Assembly (NCBI GenBank): GCA_023412455.1
Contig: JAEYNQ010000080.1
Location: 1 to 5,811 of the forward strand
Source of the DNA: Bacillota bacterium
GTDB taxonomy: Bacteria; Bacillota; Clostridia; Lachnospirales; Cellulosilyticaceae
Direction of reading: 5' to 3'
DNA length: 5,811 nt
Shown here: piece by piece, positions 5,445-5,811 of the stretch
Layout: every line of letters begins with the position of its first letter
Numbering within the stretch: the first letter of the stretch is position 1
Position numbers and translations under genes: made by a program
Notes under the pieces: model-generated
Databases searched by the model: none
What the model was told of the DNA's origin: nothing
Seen by the model: only the letters and a program-made list of their open reading frames with translations

Positions 5445-5627
5445 ACTGAGAAACAGGCAGATAACGTTTTAGATCCAGGGGGAGCTATTATGCAGCCGAT
5501 TATGTTATTAAGCTATTTGGGATGATAGGGCAAATCTATAGACTCATTGAATAAAAGTTTGATAAGTAATAATATTAAGAGGAGTTTTACAAAAGCCAAT
5601 AGTAACTTGACAAGGAGTGGAGAGACA
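5445..5627 (+). other. Intergenic stretch: tiny ORF with a good ribosome binding site, no larger gene
   Basis: These 183 bases hold no convincing gene. A start at 5490 is preceded by GGGGGAG (5478-5484) at 5-base spacing, but reads only MQPIMLLSYLG before TGA (5523-5525). A second frame from an overlapping ATG (5523) adds MIGQIYRLIE before a stop. Together they could be the frameshifted beginning of a lost gene or a leader peptide; neither can be shown. I see no clear terminator here. A candidate promoter for the next gene is listed separately. Confidence 0.3.
5547..5575 (+). promoter_or_regulatory. Candidate promoter for the YhcH-family gene
   Basis: TTGAAT (5547-5552) and TAATAT (5570-5575) are separated by 17 bases; each matches consensus at 4 of 6 positions. 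Transcription would begin near 5582, about 46 bases before GTG 5628. A perfect TTGACA at 5607-5612 was not preferred because no -10 lies at proper distance. Confidence 0.35.
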
Positions 5628-5811
5628 GTGATTGTAGACAAGTTGGATAATCTAGGAAAGTACTCTGAATTAGTTAAATATGAAAAAGAAATTAAGGGAT
5701 TTATTCAAAAAAATCATAATGAAAAACTCCCAGAAGGTAGATATAATCTGGTAGGAGAGGATGAGGTCTTTGCACTTGTACAGAAATACAATAGTAAGTC
5801 CAAACAAGGTG
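5628..5811 (+). CDS. YhcH/YjgK/YiaL (DUF386, TabA/EbgC-like) family protein, 3' end outside window
   Basis: The frame from GTG 5628 stays open to the window edge (61 codons). It reads (M)IVDKLDNLGKYSEL, then FIQKNHNEKLPEGRYNLVGE, then DEVFALVQKYNSKSKQG. This matches the N-terminal half of the YhcH/YjgK/YiaL family ('MI.D.L.nl..Y..l ... LP.Gk..i.Gd.vFA.v..Y.TK....'). The family is a cupin-like beta-barrel fold of about 150 residues that includes TabA and the EbgC subunit and is often found near sugar or sialic-acid catabolism genes. The metal-binding histidines expected further on ('E.HrkyiDiq') fall outside the window. GTG is chosen as start because it aligns with the family N-terminus and AAGGAGTGGAGAG (5612-5624) precedes it. 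In Firmicutes GTG starts are normal. The actual substrate is unknown. Confidence 0.85.
   Translation, partial: MIVDKLDNLGKYSELVKYEKEIKGFIQKNHNEKLPEGRYNLVGEDEVFALVQKYNSKSKQG

Noticed and set aside
5607..5612. Perfect TTGACA before the YhcH-family gene
   Set aside because: The -10 position would fall on and after the GTG start codon and has no TATAAT-like sequence there.
1..5811. Search for CRISPR arrays, transposase, integrase, toxin-antitoxin or defence genes
   Set aside because: No regularly spaced repeats, no terminal inverted repeats with a transposase, and no matching protein families were seen.

Overview
The window is AT-rich, has every convincing gene on the + strand, uses strong GGAGG-type ribosome binding sites and carries U-tract hairpin terminators. 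Together with the protein families present this suggests a low-GC Firmicute, most likely a clostridial species of the Lachnospiraceae type. That placement is an inference from style and gene content; no rRNA or other marker is present.

Layout, left to right. (1) Positions 1-237 hold the C-terminal end of a YdcF/SanA-like DUF218 protein. (2) Positions 305-1207 encode a LysR-type regulator (LTTR), followed by a terminator at 1217-1250. (3) A 12-bp perfect dyad with a T-N11-A LTTR box (1265-1295) lies upstream of a good sigma-A-type promoter (1311-1339). It precedes a complete O-acetylhomoserine sulfhydrylase gene (metY-like, 1385-2665). (4) A second promoter (2705-2733) and a 25-position hairpin with a U-tract (2773-2830) form a leader in front of a ribosomal protein L25/Ctc gene (2927-3463). 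(5) Another hairpin with a U-tract ends three bases before the ribosome binding site of an unrecognised 264-residue protein with an N-terminal KHKRFGEG module (3587-4381). That gene is closed by a 14-bp perfect terminator (4407-4448). (6) A 248-bp gap with repeated TAGAATGA motifs leads to a GNAT acetyltransferase (4630-5079). (7) Positions 5094-5444 are the C-terminal remnant of an alpha/beta hydrolase that has lost its nucleophile half. (8) After a short intergenic stretch, a YhcH/YjgK/YiaL (DUF386) gene starts at GTG 5628 and runs off the window.

Functionally, the coherent unit is the LTTR plus metY: a regulator next to a sulfur-assimilation/methionine gene, with an operator-like site where an LTTR activator would be expected to bind. 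The remaining genes look like independent transcription units separated by terminators. I see no CRISPR array, tRNA, rRNA, insertion sequence, phage gene or obvious defence system. The parts most worth a second look are the noncoding leaders rather than the proteins.
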